Source of the DNA: Anaeromyces robustus
Taxonomy: Eukaryota > Neocallimastigomycota > Neocallimastigomycetes > Neocallimastigales > Neocallimastigaceae
Length of the DNA: 64,000 nt
Assembly: GCA_002104895.1 (NCBI GenBank)
Contig: MCFG01000156.1
Coordinates: 23,501-87,500, forward strand
Direction: 5' to 3'
The stretch's first letter is position 1. Every line of letters begins with the position of its first letter. The notes under the pieces were generated by a model that saw nothing but the letters and a program-made list of their open reading frames with translations, was not told the DNA's origin and did no database searches. The translations under genes and the position numbers were made by a program. Below, in pieces: positions 61,439 through 64,000 of the stretch.

Positions 61439-62127
61439 TAAATACAAAATAATTTTTTTATAATTATAACAAGCAAAAATAAAGTTAATCTTTTTTTAGT
61501 ATTTCAGTATATTCTAATAAATCAATAATTAATTATTAATATTATGATTTATAAAATTTTTTATATTATTTGAGACATAATAAGTTTGGTTATGTGTATT
61601 CAATGGTTACACAAGTATTATTTTTATATTTTTTTTTTTTTTTTTTTGAACATTTTATTATAAAAAAAAAAAGATATAGATATTTATTATGAATAAATCT
61701 AATTTAATTGGTTACACAATCAATATTCAAAAGAATAATAATTAAATGTAAGAACTACTGAATCTTCAATGACTTCTAATGTTGAATTATTTGAAGCTCT
61801 TTATCATATATCTTTATTTCCAATATAGATACATAATTATTCTATATGGCATTCATCCATTTTTAGTAGTTTTTAATAATAGGAGAGAAAAAAAGAACCA
61901 TTTATAATTATAATTCTTTTAATATATACTTAATATACAATAAACTTTTTTTTATTAATATTTAATAACTGTATTAAATTAAAGAAAAAAACACTATTAA
62001 TTATCCATTGTTATAAAAATTATTTTTATATATTTCCATTATGTTTTTGTTCCTTTCTTTATATATATTATATGAGTAAATATAAAATATGGAATTTTTT
62101 TTTTTTAATTTAATTTATTTCTATTTT

Positions 62128-62158
<31 letters not shown>

Positions 62159-62473
62159 GTATTTTTTTTTTTTTATTATGTTACATATTATTTTACTGGT
62201 CAAAAAACACAAATTTTCCCATATTGTAATGATACAATTAATATTTTAAAAAAAAATACAAAATAAAAAATGTTTTATTAATAAAATTTTTTTTAAATAT
62301 TAATTATTTCTATTAAATATATATATATATATAAATTAAAAATTAAATAATATGATTAGTGGAAAAAATAATAAAAATATTAGGAGATAATAGAAAACAT
62401 ATTAGGAGATAATGGAAGAAACAATCAAAACTTTGTGTTTAAATTTCTAAACATTAACAATATATATATTTTA

Positions 62474-62517
62474 TACTTTATATTATATAGTATATATAAA
62501 CTATATAATATAAAGTA
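62474..62517. other. 17-bp-arm perfect hairpin
   Basis: 'tactttatattatatag' and its exact reverse complement, with a 10-base loop 'tatatataaa'. Confidence 0.7.
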
Positions 62518-64000
62518 CTAAATACCTTTAGTATCAATATTTAAGTAGGGAATTAAAATCTTTATATCATATATATAACCATTCTTAATATTTAATGTAG
62601 GGTTTAATAATTAATACTATATTTTAATATATTTTATGTTATAATTAATTTAAATTTTAATTATTAACAATTTAAAATGAGATATCTAACATAAAATATT
62701 ACAATATATTATCATTGTTTTAACTATTAGAAATTTTTAAAGTAAAAAAATTCACTAACATTTTTATTTATAAATAATTAGAAAGAAAAATAGTTAATTA
62801 CTAATTAAAATAGTAATTTTTTTTATTTACAACATCAAATAATGAATAAAATCATAATAAAACTGAATTATAATTATTGAATAATATATCAAAATTTTTT
62901 TTTGATAAGAATTATAATTTTAATATTTTATTATTGCTTCAAAATGTCGTTATTTTTTTTTTTTTTTTTTTTAATTAAAATATTTAATTTTTTATCAAAT
63001 GGATTAATTATATATTATTTAATATTAATAATTCTTAAATTATAAATATCTATTAATAAAAGTTATCATAACAATATATTTTCTTGCATTATTAAAATCA
63101 CAAGCAGTAATATATACATTTCTCATATTAATACTTTTATATTTATATATAAGATTATATATAGATTATCCATAGAAAATAAAAAAATTTTAATAATAAT
63201 ATTTATATGAAAAACACATGTAAAAAAATTAATTTTAATATTTTTTTATTATTTATTTATATTAATATTATTTAATAAGAATATTATTATATTAAAGATT
63301 TTTTAAATAGTAGAGAAGATCGCATTATAATATTTATCTTATGATTAATACTATACACAAAAATATACAGAAAACTAATATGAGAGTGAATATATTAATA
63401 TTTTTGTGTTTACTAATAATAAAAGCAAATACATTGATAGCTTATAAATATATTTTTATAATATGGCACACAATAAATTATAATTATTATTTATATTTGT
63501 TTTTTATATAAATATTATTAGTAAGTTTTTTTTTAATAATTAATTATTAAATAAGTAATTATAAGCGTTAATGTTAATAATACAGTAAAACGAAATAACA
63601 TGTCAGAGGCATCCAGAAACGATTATAATTTTCCTATTTAAAGGGTTTAGTTTTTAATTTATATACTTTAGAACTTTTGATATAATTTTCTTTACTTTAA
63701 ACTATTTATTAATCTATATCTATATCTATATATAGATATATATATAGTACTTTATTTTGACCTTTGGCAATAATCTAAATATTTTAAATTATTAATAAAT
63801 AAATAAATAAATTTTTTTATCTTTTTTTACTTATATTTTTTTTATATTTTGGAATATATTTATCAAAATAAAATAAATAAAAATTAATTATCATATCAGT
63901 CTATTTGTTCTATAGCTAAAAAAATATAAATAATTTAAATATTTTGACGATGATTTCAAAAGGAGAATTTTTAATAAATGTAATAATTTAAATAGTTTAA

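Larger units (their letters stand above)
59031..64000. other. 5-kb gene-free right end
   Basis: A GTTTT/TTTTG-rich tract lies just upstream of 7TM paralogue c (59041-59130). The rest is AT-rich with homopolymers, hairpins at 61357-61438 and 62474-62517, and ATCTAT repeats (about 63713-63745). A short stretch at 61752-61830 reads 'VRTTESSMTSNVELFEALYH' but is closed by a stop within about 26 codons; it may be a gene relic. No gene can be supported. Confidence 0.55.

Noticed and set aside
61752-61830. Coding exon 'VRTTESSMTSNVELFEALYH'
   Set aside because: It is only about 26 codons long with stops on both sides and no flanking exon or splice signals that I can justify; at most a gene relic.

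Overview
The window looks like nuclear DNA of an anaerobic gut fungus (Neocallimastigomycota; the genus cannot be told from the sequence). Intergenic DNA is extremely AT-rich and full of TAA, TTTTA, TAAA and TAAATAA microsatellites, while genes are sparse islands of higher GC. The glycoside hydrolase gene at 30997-32643 ends in two CBM10-type fungal dockerins, a hallmark of the anaerobic fungal cellulosome.

Layout. (1) 1-857: the 5' part of an ankyrin-repeat gene that runs off the left edge. (2) About 1300-28800: a segmentally duplicated array. A spacer repeat 'R' of about 1.5-2.4 kb (three copies plus a truncated trace) alternates with minus-strand copies of one gene family encoding secreted proteins of about 200 residues with 12 cysteines in the mature part. 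Six copies are intact, two are decayed, and two promoter remnants have lost their gene. Each copy has the same TATAAATA-containing upstream block. (3) 30997-32643: a dockerin-bearing GH8 enzyme. (4) About 35066-35915: a decayed CE1/esterase-D-like gene. (5) Three minus-strand paralogues of a seven-transmembrane, receptor-like family (36677-38330, 49942-51266, 57780-59030), each with one phase-1 intron at the same position. (6) 41986-45921: a 1311-residue ankyrin protein fused to an apparently complete YoeB/Txe-type RNase domain. (7) 51.3-57.8 kb and 59.0-64 kb: long gene-poor, low-complexity DNA with hairpins and one unexplained higher-GC island.

Small non-autonomous DNA elements lie between the genes. 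Three have clear 9-bp target-site duplications (Mutator-like), one of them with an empty-site allele visible in a sister repeat copy. Another has a perfect 67-bp terminal inverted repeat.

The genes do not form a pathway. Common themes are the cell surface and secretion (cysteine-rich family, dockerin enzyme, esterase relic, 7TM proteins) and probable acquisition from bacteria (GH8 and the YoeB domain). The most unusual item is the ankyrin-YoeB fusion; the second is the secreted cysteine-rich array with signs of gene conversion and copy loss. All homology statements come from reading motifs by eye; no searches were run.
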